DNA of 46,105 nucleotides, from IMG/VR virus record IMGVR_UViG_3300023179_000179, positions 1-46,105 of that record; one strand, 5' to 3'. Within the stretch, counting starts at the first letter, position 1. Every line of letters starts with the position of its first letter. This DNA comes from a virus. The translations under genes were made by a program, and so were the position numbers. A model generated the notes under the pieces. It saw nothing but the letters and a program-made list of their open reading frames with translations, did not search any database and was not told the DNA's origin. Below are positions 37,842 through 46,105 of the stretch, in pieces.

Positions 37842-38933
37842 ATGGCTTTTAATGGAATATTTCCAGCGCCAGGCATTGAACCAACAGAGTTCGGCCTGTT
37901 TGCTGTAGCCAAACCTGCTTTTCCTGCAGATCATAGTGACGAAGACAAATGGACTCGCGGTTTTTCACAAATGTACGATACTTTGCCGAACTATGTTCGC
38001 ACCTGGGACGAAACTTCTAGTACGTCATTCGTAGTATCTTCCAATCCTAGCTCTGCTCTTTACAAAGAAGTTAGACCAATTTTTATTGAAGTTGAAGATC
38101 AGCGTTCTACGTTTGACATCTTAGGTGAAGATCGTTTTGCGCGTGTTATTAAGCAACTTGAGGGTGTTTCTCAAAAAGCACTTGAATCTGAATTATGGAA
38201 TGGCGAAATTGCGCTAGCACAGGGGCTTCCAAATATTTTTCTATCAAAATCTAGCGTAACAGTCATTTCTAGTGGTGCAAAGTTTAGCCCTCGCCGCGGC
38301 CTTGCTCTTCTAGAGCAGTACGCTGGAGAGATGTCGCCTGCTGGAGAGCACGGTGTTATTCACCTTACTCGCGATGCTTTTGTGCTATTGACTGGCAATA
38401 ATCAATTATTTATGGACAATAAAGATACGCAACACATGCAAACTGCATCTGGCGCCCAGGTCATTATTGGCTCAGGTTACCCAGGAGATAGTCCTCACGC
38501 TGCGATAGCAACAATTGCTGTATCAAGTAACGTTGCTACTGTTGTAACTTCTACTGCTCACTATTTTGCAACAGGGGAGTCAGTTCAGATCGTGGCATTG
38601 GTTGGGGCTACAAGCTTCTCTGGCACGTATACCGTAACGGTAACTAACTCTACAACATTTACCTTTGCAAAGACTACCGGTAATATCTCGGCAACAGCCC
38701 CCACAGGAGTGGCTAACGCTCAGATGCTAGGTGATGACAATACAAAATGGATCTACGCTACTGGCAAGGTGTTCGCGCACTTAGGCAAGTCAGAAGTAGT
38801 AAATGACAATCTAGCTCAGGGATACAACGTATCTGGCAACGCAAACGACATGAAGATTAAAGCAACTCGTTCAGCCGTAGCTTACTTTGATCCTTCAATA
38901 CATATCGGAATCAAGATCGATCTAACGGCATAG
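37842..38933 (+). CDS. Capsid-associated (HK97-like second shell) protein with inserted beta domain
   Basis: The product has 363 residues beginning MAFNGIFPAPGIEPTEFGLF. Segments such as EVEDQRSTFDILGEDRFARV and HGVIHLTRDAFVLLTGNN resemble a second capsid-fold protein often found after the capsid gene in actinophages, perhaps forming pentamers or binding the shell. Residues about 221-290 (VSSNVATVVTSTAHYFATGE to TTFTFAKTTG) are an inserted beta-sandwich module also found in the next two large genes. The capsid role is inferred from position and pattern. A good ribosome binding site is lacking (AGGAAACAGAGACTAAT). Confidence 0.68.
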   Translation: MAFNGIFPAPGIEPTEFGLFAVAKPAFPADHSDEDKWTRGFSQMYDTLPNYVRTWDETSSTSFVVSSNPSSALYKEVRPIFIEVEDQRSTFDILGEDRFARVIKQLEGVSQKALESELWNGEIALAQGLPNIFLSKSSVTVISSGAKFSPRRGLALLEQYAGEMSPAGEHGVIHLTRDAFVLLTGNNQLFMDNKDTQHMQTASGAQVIIGSGYPGDSPHAAIATIAVSSNVATVVTSTAHYFATGESVQIVALVGATSFSGTYTVTVTNSTTFTFAKTTGNISATAPTGVANAQMLGDDNTKWIYATGKVFAHLGKSEVVNDNLAQGYNVSGNANDMKIKATRSAVAYFDPSIHIGIKIDLTA

Positions 38934-38990
38934 AATAGAAAACATAAAAGCACTTAAGTAGTCGCTTCTAATATAAGGAGAATAAAAACA

Positions 38991-40037
38991 ATGGCAACTC
39001 AAGAATACGCAGCTAGCATTCAGGGTGTGTCAATTCGAGTTACTCGTCTTGACGCGTCGGGAACACTCCTAAATGGATCCGGCGATAGCTACACCACATC
39101 TGGCTTCATGCGTCTTTCGTTCACACCAGAGTACGAAGAAGGCGATGAAATTACAGAGAAGAGCGCTAGTGGAATTGTGTGTGTTACATACAAGTCTCCT
39201 GACACTCTAAAGCGCATTACTATGGAATTGGCTATTTGTGAGCCAGACCCAGAGCTTACTCAGCTCATCTCCGGTGGTTTACTGCTTCGCAAGAACCTCG
39301 GAACTTATGCTTCACCAAATCGTAAGTCAATCGGTTGGTCTTCTTCAGGAGTTGGCGATGACCCAGCTGGTTACGGTGTTGCTATTGAGACATGGTCGAA
39401 CGCAGTTATTGAAGGAAAGAAGGCAGCAACTCTTCCTTACTTCCACTGGGTGTTCCCATATGCAAAGCTTCGTCTTTCAGGAGATCGCGTAATTGAAAAC
39501 GGTATGCTTGCTACAACATTCGAAGGTTATGGTCTTGGTAATGATGAGTTCAACACCGGTCTTGATGATCGATGGGAATTCCCAACAGCTACAGAGCGCC
39601 CGTACTCTTACGCGCGTGCTAGCTGGGCTCCAACAGGCCGCAAGGGTTTCTACACCTGGCACCCAGATATCTCAAAGTCTGTTTCAAACGTTGCTCGCAC
39701 GGGTACAACTGCGACACTTACTACGTCAACAGCTCATACATTTGCAGTTGGCGATGCAGTAGTCGTTGCAAGTTTAACTAACACTGCTCTTAATGGTTCA
39801 TACACTATTGTTACAGTGCCAACAGCAACAACGTTTACTTATGCAACTACAACGAGTGGAACTATTGCGTCTAGCGCGGACTCCGGAACAGCAGTAGTTG
39901 CTGTAAACAGCCGTGCAGTTACTGACTTCACTTCTCAAGGATCTACCACCGCGTACAACGTACCTGGTAATGCATCTTACAACGCTGACGTTGCTACAGA
40001 CTTTATTATCGCGTCTGTAGACGATCCATCTTCGTAA
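38991..40037 (+). CDS. Major tail protein
   Basis: The product has 348 residues; AAGGAGAATAAAAACA precedes the ATG. The N-terminal part (MATQEYAASIQGVSIRVTRL, FMRLSFTPEYEEGDEITEKS, CVTYKSPDTLKRITMELAIC) fits the tail-tube fold of long-tailed phages. Residues about 230-305 are the shared beta module (TGTTATLTTSTAHTFAVGD to TTFTYATTTS), likely displayed on the tail surface. A single tube gene without a sheath gene nearby supports a non-contractile tail. It is followed by a perfect terminator, as for highly expressed tail genes. Confidence 0.85.
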   Translation: MATQEYAASIQGVSIRVTRLDASGTLLNGSGDSYTTSGFMRLSFTPEYEEGDEITEKSASGIVCVTYKSPDTLKRITMELAICEPDPELTQLISGGLLLRKNLGTYASPNRKSIGWSSSGVGDDPAGYGVAIETWSNAVIEGKKAATLPYFHWVFPYAKLRLSGDRVIENGMLATTFEGYGLGNDEFNTGLDDRWEFPTATERPYSYARASWAPTGRKGFYTWHPDISKSVSNVARTGTTATLTTSTAHTFAVGDAVVVASLTNTALNGSYTIVTVPTATTFTYATTTSGTIASSADSGTAVVAVNSRAVTDFTSQGSTTAYNVPGNASYNADVATDFIIASVDDPSS

Positions 40038-40047
40038 CTTACTAGAT

Positions 40048-40100
40048 AACGAGCGGCATGCCAACGTGTAAATGTATACACAGGCATGCCGCTCGTTTAT
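40048..40100 (+). terminator. Terminator after the major tail gene
   Basis: AACGAGCGGCATGCC (40048-40062) pairs perfectly with GGCATGCCGCTCGTT (40083-40097) across a 20-base loop; TTATTAG follows. It probably reduces transcription into the connector genes. Confidence 0.82.
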
Positions 40101-40142
40101 TAGAATAGTTTTTAACGACGAGTATAGACAAGGATAAGTAGA

Positions 40143-41531
40143 ATGTCGAATCTATGGGTAAACACAGAAGAACTTGACTCATATGCCGACAATGAATATG
40201 CCTATGACGCAGTAAAGGTAGCTTCTCAGATTCTATGGGCGCTCTCTGGTCGCAAGTATGGTGGAGTTGTTACAGTTACTGAGCGCTACATATGCGCTTC
40301 TAGAGCGTATCGTCTTGGTGGGTCTACTCGTAATTATTCACCAGAGCTTGTCGGCGGAGAAATGTATAACATTCCTTTTGACGAGTTTGACGATTACGCT
40401 GAACTTACAACAGACGGTATGTCACCTTCTACTCGTCTCCGTCTTCGTGGCACACCAGTAGTCGCGATTCACTCCGTAAGAAACAGAAGTGGCAGCATTG
40501 TTGCGCCTTCTCACTATTATCTTGTAGATCATTCTACTTTGCAAGCTAGAGCAGGTTTTGCATGGTCTCCTTGTAATATTGAAGTAACCTATAGTTATGG
40601 TTCTCCTCCGCCAGCATCTGGTAAGGCTGCTGCGCGCGTTCTTGCTACAGAGTTTGTTAAACTTTGGAATGGCGATGATTGTGATCTACCTTCTCGCGTA
40701 ACATCAATATCTCGACAAGGTGTTTCTTACACTATTCTTGATAATCAAGATTTCATTGATGATATGCGTACTGGTTTGTATATTGTTGATCTTTTCTTAA
40801 AGTCTACTAATCCAGATAAGGCTCGTGCAAAAGCTAGAGTATTCTCTCCTGATATTTCTCGTGCTCGTCGTCTTATTGCTAAACCTTTAAAGCTTAACAG
40901 TAACTCAAATCTTGACATGGTGATAACTGGTAGCGAGGGTGGAACACGCGACGTAAACATAGATTATCTTGGGGCCGGCTTCTTAGTCTCAAATCCAGCG
41001 TGGATACCATCGTTACAAATTTCTAATTATGATGGAACAAATACTAAAGTAATTGGTTCTGGCGCAGTTTCAATTAACTCTATTACAGCAGACTTGGTCA
41101 GGTCTGTTACACATAAGGAGTTGACAGATAACATCGTCACTATTACTACGTCTGTTGCTCATGGTTTTGTTGTAGATGATCTAGTAACTATCACTGGTAT
41201 AAACTCTACATTTAACGGTTCTTATTATATAACAGAAATTGATAGTACAACGAAATTTAGTTACTACAAAGTAGCTAGTAATGTTGTGTACGGAGCAAGT
41301 GCTGGAACTGCCACAGTTACTAATGAAACGCGCGATACACTCACGCTTAGTGTTACGTACGACGATGCTTACGCGTATGTTGGTTTTCTTGATCCAGGGA
41401 CATGGGATCTATACGCAAGTCGACCAGCAGTTGGAAACCCTTCAAGTACAGAAACCGTGTATATTGGCTCTGGTAATCTAAGTTTACAACTTGGAAGGTC
41501 TCCAGTAGCTACATATAACCTTGGAAGCTAG
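40143..41531 (+). CDS. Head-tail connector (adaptor) protein with C-terminal beta module
   Basis: The product has 462 residues from ATG after CAAGGATAAGTAGA. The first 260 residues fit a gp6/gp15-type adaptor: a helical start (ADNEYAYDAVKVASQILWAL), a beta region (LRGTPVVAIHSVRNRSG), and later helices (GKAAARVLATEFVKLWNGDD, DMRTGLYIVDLFLKSTN). The rest is an extension containing the shared module at about 318-394 (NIVTITTSVAHGFVVDDLVT, GSYYITEIDSTTKFSYYK) and another beta-rich end. Adaptors are usually near 150-250 residues, so this is an enlarged form whose extension may project from the neck. Confidence 0.72.
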   Translation: MSNLWVNTEELDSYADNEYAYDAVKVASQILWALSGRKYGGVVTVTERYICASRAYRLGGSTRNYSPELVGGEMYNIPFDEFDDYAELTTDGMSPSTRLRLRGTPVVAIHSVRNRSGSIVAPSHYYLVDHSTLQARAGFAWSPCNIEVTYSYGSPPPASGKAAARVLATEFVKLWNGDDCDLPSRVTSISRQGVSYTILDNQDFIDDMRTGLYIVDLFLKSTNPDKARAKARVFSPDISRARRLIAKPLKLNSNSNLDMVITGSEGGTRDVNIDYLGAGFLVSNPAWIPSLQISNYDGTNTKVIGSGAVSINSITADLVRSVTHKELTDNIVTITTSVAHGFVVDDLVTITGINSTFNGSYYITEIDSTTKFSYYKVASNVVYGASAGTATVTNETRDTLTLSVTYDDAYAYVGFLDPGTWDLYASRPAVGNPSSTETVYIGSGNLSLQLGRSPVATYNLGS

Positions 41532-41553
41532 TTTACGATAGGATGTGTACAGA

Positions 41554-41646
41554 ATGACGAATATAGAGGCCGCTCAGTTGACTTCTAAGACACTTTCTTT
41601 GGCTGTCCAGGGTAGTTATATGCCTAGAAATTGGAGCCTATCGTGA
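41554..41646 (+). CDS. Very small overlapping gene (30 aa), uncertain
   Basis: An ATG frame MTNIEAAQLTSKTLSLAVQG, then SYMPRNWSLS, fills the gap between two virion genes and its TGA overlaps the GTG start of the next gene (GTGA). AGGATG lies at about the right distance upstream. It may be a coupling ORF that brings ribosomes to the following start. No homologue is recognised and chance cannot be excluded. Confidence 0.4.
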   Translation: MTNIEAAQLTSKTLSLAVQGSYMPRNWSLS

Positions 41647-42146
41647 ATATTATTGACGTATCAACTGTAAACCCAGATGCGTTAAGCTTAAAAAATCTTC
41701 TTGACGGAGTTCTTGATAAGACTGTTAGCTTTTTTGAAGAGTATAACGTTCCTCTCCCTAGTCGCCAATTTTGGACTATGGGAAACGTAGCTATTGATTG
41801 TGCGCAGCTTGCTGTGTCGTTTACTCAAGTCTATCTTGGTCTACCTGGGGATCAGGCTAGTCAACCTCAGAGATGCTCGGTCCCAAGAAGCGCTGTTTTA
41901 AAGATATCTTTATCAAGAGAAATACCAGTAGTTGGAGCGAATGGCAAAGCGCCTACAGGAGACAGAATACAAGCAGGCTCAGAAATCGCGGCAGTAGACG
42001 CTTGGGTGTTTATGCTACTTATTAAGCATCTTGATCAGTGGGAGCCAGATGAATTTGGTCTAGGAGTTATAGCTACCGCTGAAGTTTCAGACTTTGAAGG
42101 TGGATTCGTAACTACCACTATGCAAGTAACGATGTCGGTTCCATAA
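41643..42146 (+). CDS. Neck or tail-completion protein (stopper/terminator candidate)
   Basis: The GTG at 41643 has ATTGGAG six bases upstream, so the TTG at 41631 is rejected. The 167-residue protein has a helix (LLDGVLDKTVSFFEEYNVPL), a central beta part (CAQLAVSFTQVYLGLPGD, SAVLKISLSREIPVVG), and a final beta segment (FEGGFVTTTMQVTMSVP). Size and place between the adaptor and the gp10-like protein suit a head-tail stopper or tail terminator. Its ribosome binding region complements seven bases of the sRNA loop. Confidence 0.62.
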   Translation: MNIIDVSTVNPDALSLKNLLDGVLDKTVSFFEEYNVPLPSRQFWTMGNVAIDCAQLAVSFTQVYLGLPGDQASQPQRCSVPRSAVLKISLSREIPVVGANGKAPTGDRIQAGSEIAAVDAWVFMLLIKHLDQWEPDEFGLGVIATAEVSDFEGGFVTTTMQVTMSVP

Positions 42147-42535
42147 TGGCTGAGTACTATTTCGTACCTAATAAAATAGTAATTGATAATTTTCTAAACG
42201 ACCCAAATGGGCAAGTTGGAAGATGGCTAGCTGGGCGAGGTAGACAAGTAGAAAGAGCAGCAAAAGCTCAAGTTGGAGTTAACACTGGAGCTTTAAGAGC
42301 CTCTATACATATGAGGCACACGAGAAGTGTCAGACACCAAGAGCTTCGCATTGGCTCTTCTCTAAATTACGCTAAAGCGCACCACGAGGGTACTAAACCG
42401 CATCTTATTACGCCCAAGTCTAGTCAAGTTTTGCGTTTTACTTCTGGTTCTCGTGTAGTATACGCAAGACAAGTTATGCACCCTGGAACAAGACCAAATA
42501 AATATCTAAAAGATAATCTTCGTCTCATATTCTGA
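42146..42535 (+). CDS. HK97 gp10-like tail completion protein
   Basis: The ATG overlaps the previous stop (CATAATGG). The 129-residue basic protein shows the pattern of the HK97 gp10/minor tail family: ERAAKAQVGVNTGALRASIH, then ELRIGSSLNYAKAHHEGTKP, then YARQVMHPGTRPNKYLKDNL. The family helps join the tail to the neck. Assignment by these motifs and by gene order is solid, though its exact structural place is inferred. Confidence 0.83.
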   Translation: MAEYYFVPNKIVIDNFLNDPNGQVGRWLAGRGRQVERAAKAQVGVNTGALRASIHMRHTRSVRHQELRIGSSLNYAKAHHEGTKPHLITPKSSQVLRFTSGSRVVYARQVMHPGTRPNKYLKDNLRLIF

Positions 42536-42553
42536 GACGTAGTATAGAATAAA

Positions 42554-42576
42554 TACTAAGACACAGGGTCTTAGTA
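42554..42576 (+). promoter_or_regulatory. Leader hairpin before the tail chaperone genes
   Basis: TACTAAGAC and GTCTTAGTA form a perfect 9-bp stem with a 5-base loop. It lies after a possible weak -10 (TATAGAAT, about 42543) and before GGAGGAAGAAATA-ATG. Confidence 0.55.
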
Positions 42577-42607
42577 ACGACAGTAACACACTACGGAGGA
42601 AGAAATA

Positions 42608-42946
42608 ATGACTACTAGATTCAGAGACTTTGGATCTGGCGATGCTGGGGAGAAGCAGCCGCTTTCGTTTAAGCTCTATGATGAAGAGTTTATCTGCGTG
42701 ACGGCTATACAAGGAAAGCTTCTTCTTGATCTTGTCGCAGACTCTAGCACGGAAGATCCAGTTAAAAACGCAGCTATTGTTGAAAAGTTCTTTATGAACG
42801 TTCTTACAGACGAAAGTCACGAGCGTTTTCAAGCTCTTCTTACTGATAAAGAAAAGATTGTCTCTATGGACACTCTTGCCAATATCACTAGTTGGCTAGT
42901 TGAGGAATACACAGACCGCCCTACACAGGGGCCAGAAGTCTCCTAG
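42608..42946 (+). CDS. Tail assembly chaperone (gpG-like)
   Basis: The product has 112 residues, ATG after GGAGGAAGAAATA. It is an acidic helical protein (MTTRFRDFGSGDAGEKQPLS; AIVEKFFMNVLTDESHERFQ; SMDTLANITSWLVEEYTDRP) of the size and position of lambda gpG-type chaperones, directly upstream of the tape measure. It would bind the tape measure protein during tail assembly. Ribosomes that slip at GGGG near its end make the longer gpGT-like product. Confidence 0.82.
   Translation: MTTRFRDFGSGDAGEKQPLSFKLYDEEFICVTAIQGKLLLDLVADSSTEDPVKNAAIVEKFFMNVLTDESHERFQALLTDKEKIVSMDTLANITSWLVEEYTDRPTQGPEVS
42926..42932 (+). promoter_or_regulatory. Candidate -1 ribosomal frameshift site
   Basis: Reading CAG-GGG-CCA in the upstream frame, slippage of the GGG tRNA by one base (42929 to 42928) re-pairs perfectly with GGG. 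The -1 frame is open from 42904 to 43350 and lacks a start of its own. No strong downstream pseudoknot was worked out. Confidence 0.65.
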
Positions 42947-43350
42947 AGTGGGGGATTGACCTCTGGCCATATTTGAATGGAAGAGCAATAGTGAATGGAC
43001 TACGACTTGCAAGCATGCCGGCATCCGACATGTTAGACGTTCTTCACTATTTCTTCGAGGACGACTTAGCTACTAGCTCATCGGAGCAGACTGAGGCTCG
43101 TTCAAAAGTACGCGAAGCTGTTTATAGAGACTTATACGATGTTAAGTATAAGTATGGTATAAACAATGGATCTTCTTACGATGCCGAAGGGCACCAAAAC
43201 TACAACATTGAAGAAGAGTCTAGCGATACAGAAGTAGTTCCATTCGATCCGTTGAAAAAACCGACAAAGGGCTACGTTCCCCCTACTCAGTTTAATCCAG
43301 CGGCAGTTAATCCTTTTCAAGGAGTGCTAGACGCTCCTGCAGGACACTAG
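42928..43350 (+). CDS. Tail assembly chaperone, frameshifted C-terminal part (gpT-like)
   Basis: This -1 frame continues the upstream chaperone as ARSLLEWGIDLWPYLNGRAI, then LRLASMPASDMLDVLHYFFE and an acidic, Pro-rich end. The only start inside it would be TTG 42973, without a ribosome binding site, so it should be made only as the fusion 42608-43350. The sequence around the junction (EWGIDLWPYL, then a P-x-S-x-x-L-x-x-L helix) is typical of the T segment. The fusion is needed in small amounts to load the tape measure. Confidence 0.75.
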   Translation, partial: GARSLLEWGIDLWPYLNGRAIVNGLRLASMPASDMLDVLHYFFEDDLATSSSEQTEARSKVREAVYRDLYDVKYKYGINNGSSYDAEGHQNYNIEEESSDTEVVPFDPLKKPTKGYVPPTQFNPAAVNPFQGVLDAPAGH

Positions 43351-43371
43351 AAATAGATAGGCGGTGACATT

Positions 43372-46105
43372 GTGGCAGTAGTAGGTGAAGCGTTTGTTGT
43401 TGTAAAAGCGTTAACGGCAGGTGCACAGAGAAGTATTAACGAGCTTGGTAATCAGTCAAGAGCTGGATCCATGGCTGGTAAGAGCTTTTCTAGTGGCTTT
43501 AACAAAAGCCGTGGCTCATTGCGCGATCTTTTTACTCCACAACAGAGAAAAAGCTTTGCTGATATTGGTAAACAGTCTGATAAGACTTTAGAAAGGTTTA
43601 ATGATTTAACAAGGGCAGGGTACGTTCTAGGTACTTCTGTAGGAGTACTCGCAAGTAGTCTTAGTTCTCTTGTAGGCGGTCTTGTTTCACTTGTCGGAGC
43701 AGTCGGCTCAGCCGCCCCAGCGCTTGCAGCGCTTGGTGGCGGCTTTGCCGCTGTTGCTATTGGCGGTATCACAGCTAAACTTGCTCTTGGTGGCGTAGGA
43801 GCAGCAGTATCTGCTCTTAATAAAAAAAGCCAAGCCTCGAACGTTGCTGCTAATACTAAGGCGCAACAGCTTCTAAAAATAACACAAGATCTGCAAAGAA
43901 AGAATCAGGATCTAGATAAAAAAGAATTAGGATTAAAGAAAGAGCTAACATTAGCTCAAACAGAGTACAACAAAGCAATCAATCAAGCACAAGAAGAGAT
44001 ACAGCAACTTAACTTTGATGTTGAGGACGCCGCTATTGGTGAAAAGAAAGCTGCTATTGAGCTAGAGAAAGCTAAAGAAGCTTTAGCTCGTGTCCAAGAT
44101 CTTCCTCCTAATTCTAGGGCACGTCGCGAAGCTATGCTTGCTTATCAAGAAGCTGATCTGAATTTGCGTCAAGCTAAGGATCGTAATAGCGATCTTAGAA
44201 AAGAGCAAGACAGGCTTTCTAAAGAAGGTGTCGCTGGTACGCAGGTGTATGTTAGCGCTCTGGCTAAAAAGACTGACGCAGAGCAAGCGCTTCTTGATCT
44301 TACAGATGAAAGAACCAGGGCGCAAGCGGATGCTCTAGCCGCAGAGGCAAAAGTTAAAAACTCTAAGACTCCTGGAGTATCAGTTGCAGATCCTCTTGCT
44401 GGTCTTACTGATTCACAGAAAACGTTTGCAAAATTCCTATCAGGACTTAAGCCCCAGCTTGATAGCTTAAAAGAAGCTGCAGCTAGTGGTTTTCTACCTA
44501 TTCTACAGACTTCTATACAAAGTATTGTTGATAACGCTTTTCCTACATTTAAAGATGGCTTACGTAACGTTGGGACCGCGCTTGGCACTGCCTCGCAACA
44601 GATAGCGGATTCTATAACAAAGTCAGAGAATCTTGTTAAGCTAAAAGAAGTCTTTAAAACCTCAGCGGATGTTATTAACTCATTAGGTGGCACTGTTGGT
44701 AACGTATGGGACAGTGCGCTATCTATTCTTGTTGCAGCAGATCCTATAACTAGAAAATTCTTTGACTTTATTGAAGCAAAAACAGGTAAGTTTGCAGCAA
44801 TGCTTAGTACTAAAGAAGCTGATGGTTCTTTGACAGATTTCTTTAACACTGCAGGAGATATTGCTGCGGAAATTGGCACGATATTTTCTAATACTTTTGG
44901 CACAATAGGTAACATTATTAAAGCTAACACTGGTCCAGGTAGCGGTGGTCAAATTCTTCTTGATTACTTAAAAGGTATTACTGCTGGCTGGAAAGAAGCT
45001 ACCGGTGGAAAGAACGCTCAAAATGCTAAAAAATTCTTTTCTGACGTAGGAGAAAACGCTAAAGCTATTCTTGAAGCTGTGGGTGCGTTTAGTAAAGAGT
45101 TTATAAAACTTGGTGGCGACCCTAATACTAAAAAATTCTGGGAGACAATAGGCACTGCTGCTCCAGCGTTTGGCCAGATTCTTACTAATCTTAATAAAGG
45201 TGGACCAGCGTTTGCCGATCTTCTTGTTACTGTGGCTGATATTGTCGCAGTGCTTTCAGAGACTGGTGGCGTTAACGTATTTTTTGACACGTTAAACTCT
45301 GCTGCAAAAATACTGCTTAAGATTCTCCGAGACCCAGACGTGAAAAAAATAATTGGATTCACTAGTAAGCTTCACGGTTTCTTTCTAGCAGTTGGAACAC
45401 TATGGCTAGCTACAGGAGCAGGCGCTAGAGTACTTATCGGGTCTATTAGAAAAATAGTTAAAGTGTTTATGGTTCTTCAGAAGTACGGTAGATCTCTTAT
45501 TTTTATTATGAGAGTCCTGTTTGTAACTAACCCTGTTGGTCTACTAGTAACTGCTATAGTTGCTCTTGTTGCAATATTTGTTCTTCTTTTTAAGAAGAAT
45601 AAGAAGTTTCATGATTTTGTTATCAAAATGTGGAATGCTATTAAAGACGCGGCACTCAAAGTATACAACTTTCTTAAGAACATTTTTGCTAAGGTGTGGG
45701 GTTTTATTGGAGGTGCGCTTAGCACTGCATGGAACGCAATAAAGATTATCTGGAAGCTCATTGTCACGGGTATCAAAGTGTACATTGCAACTATTACTAA
45801 GATTGGCAAAACTATCTGGGGATGGTTAAGTAAGGGTCTTTCTACTGCATGGAACGCTGTAAAGCTTGTCTGGAAGCTTATTAAGACCGGTATAAAGCTG
45901 TACATAGCTGGTATAGTAAAAATTGGCAAAACTATCTGGGGCTGGTTGTCTGGCCCTCTCGAAAAAGCATGGAATTTTGTTGTTACGCTATGGGATACTA
46001 ATAAAGCTATTATCAAAGCTGCAATTGAAACAATCATCGGCCTTGGGGAAAAGATTTGGAACTGGTTAAGTGACGGTATATCAAAAGCATGGGACAAAGT
46101 TACTG
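43372..46105 (+). CDS. Tape measure protein (3' cut by window)
   Basis: It starts at GTG after AGGCGGTGACATT and stays open to the window end, at least 911 residues. A Gly/Ala-rich hydrophobic segment at about 80-150 (VLGTSVGVLASSLSSLVGGL and on) may be membrane-active. A long coiled coil (about 165-330, QQLLKITQDLQRKNQDLDKK) and helical repeats follow. The visible end has Trp-rich repeats of about 42 residues (TAWNAIKIIWKLIVTGIKVY, then KIGKTIWGWL), repeated three times or more. It sets tail length, fills the tail tube and may help DNA entry. Coiled coil, repeats and position after the chaperones make the call secure. Confidence 0.93.
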   Translation, partial: MAVVGEAFVVVKALTAGAQRSINELGNQSRAGSMAGKSFSSGFNKSRGSLRDLFTPQQRKSFADIGKQSDKTLERFNDLTRAGYVLGTSVGVLASSLSSLVGGLVSLVGAVGSAAPALAALGGGFAAVAIGGITAKLALGGVGAAVSALNKKSQASNVAANTKAQQLLKITQDLQRKNQDLDKKELGLKKELTLAQTEYNKAINQAQEEIQQLNFDVEDAAIGEKKAAIELEKAKEALARVQDLPPNSRARREAMLAYQEADLNLRQAKDRNSDLRKEQDRLSKEGVAGTQVYVSALAKKTDAEQALLDLTDERTRAQADALAAEAKVKNSKTPGVSVADPLAGLTDSQKTFAKFLSGLKPQLDSLKEAAASGFLPILQTSIQSIVDNAFPTFKDGLRNVGTALGTASQQIADSITKSENLVKLKEVFKTSADVINSLGGTVGNVWDSALSILVAADPITRKFFDFIEAKTGKFAAMLSTKEADGSLTDFFNTAGDIAAEIGTIFSNTFGTIGNIIKANTGPGSGGQILLDYLKGITAGWKEATGGKNAQNAKKFFSDVGENAKAILEAVGAFSKEFIKLGGDPNTKKFWETIGTAAPAFGQILTNLNKGGPAFADLLVTVADIVAVLSETGGVNVFFDTLNSAAKILLKILRDPDVKKIIGFTSKLHGFFLAVGTLWLATGAGARVLIGSIRKIVKVFMVLQKYGRSLIFIMRVLFVTNPVGLLVTAIVALVAIFVLLFKKNKKFHDFVIKMWNAIKDAALKVYNFLKNIFAKVWGFIGGALSTAWNAIKIIWKLIVTGIKVYIATITKIGKTIWGWLSKGLSTAWNAVKLVWKLIKTGIKLYIAGIVKIGKTIWGWLSGPLEKAWNFVVTLWDTNKAIIKAAIETIIGLGEKIWNWLSDGISKAWDKVT

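Noticed and set aside
42973-43350. Independent start at TTG 42973 for the second chaperone
   Set aside because: No ribosome binding site; the frame is open upstream across the end of the first chaperone gene, which fits -1 frameshifting.
44169-44930. 253-codon minus-strand open frame
   Set aside because: It lies wholly opposite the tape measure gene, which has coiled-coil and repeat features; the minus frame is a compositional shadow.

Overview
The window is part of a tailed double-stranded DNA phage genome (Caudoviricetes, siphovirus-like). Every supported gene is on the + strand. The host is probably an actinobacterium of moderate to low G+C, perhaps a freshwater lineage. The reasons are actinophage-type mosaic virion proteins, a proteasome-like hydrolase, GAAAGGA/GGAAGGA ribosome binding sites and AT-rich codons. 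This host assignment is inference; no marker in the window fixes it. Both ends are cut inside genes.

Layout. (1) 1-3148: the end of a probable AAA+ ATPase, a CAU-anticodon tRNA, a vWA protein with an HExxH motif and an exported subtilisin-like protease. (2) 3150-11400: an accessory region of many very small genes (zinc ribbons, HTH proteins, a DUF3846 protein, a WGR-like protein, membrane peptides) in short transcription units. Units start at near-identical extended -10 promoters (TGATATAAT), often followed by a conserved leader (ACGACGGAAGGA), and several end in strong hairpin terminators. A structured RNA of about 270 nt lies at 5757-6028. (3) 10789-13125: an enzyme set: proteasome-like Ntn hydrolase, CX5R phosphatase and HDAC-family deacetylase. 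A second small RNA follows and shares its hairpin loop with the first. (4) 13258-18101: large terminase, zinc-ribbon and membrane genes, then a lysis unit (transglycosylase plus separate peptidoglycan-binding protein) behind a structured leader with a 16-codon ORF. (5) 18179-18785: an AT-rich gene-free stretch with a tandem repeat. (6) 18786-46105: the late virion operon: two-HTH protein, portal, Dps-ferritin/cysteine-cluster fusion, a 2021-residue polyvalent protein ending in a kinase-like domain, a 1707-residue mosaic carrying the prohead protease, scaffold-capsid fusion, a second shell-like protein, major tail protein, connector and completion proteins, frameshifted tail chaperones and the tape measure.

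The late genes form a standard head-tail assembly line, but two proteins are unusually large mosaics assembled from recurring domains. One domain of the polyvalent protein, flanked by exact 31-bp direct repeats, also exists as a stand-alone early-type gene (7100-7474) with different codon usage. That relation, the paired small RNAs and the Dps fusion are the most unusual things seen. Motif calls come from reading the sequence; no database search was run.
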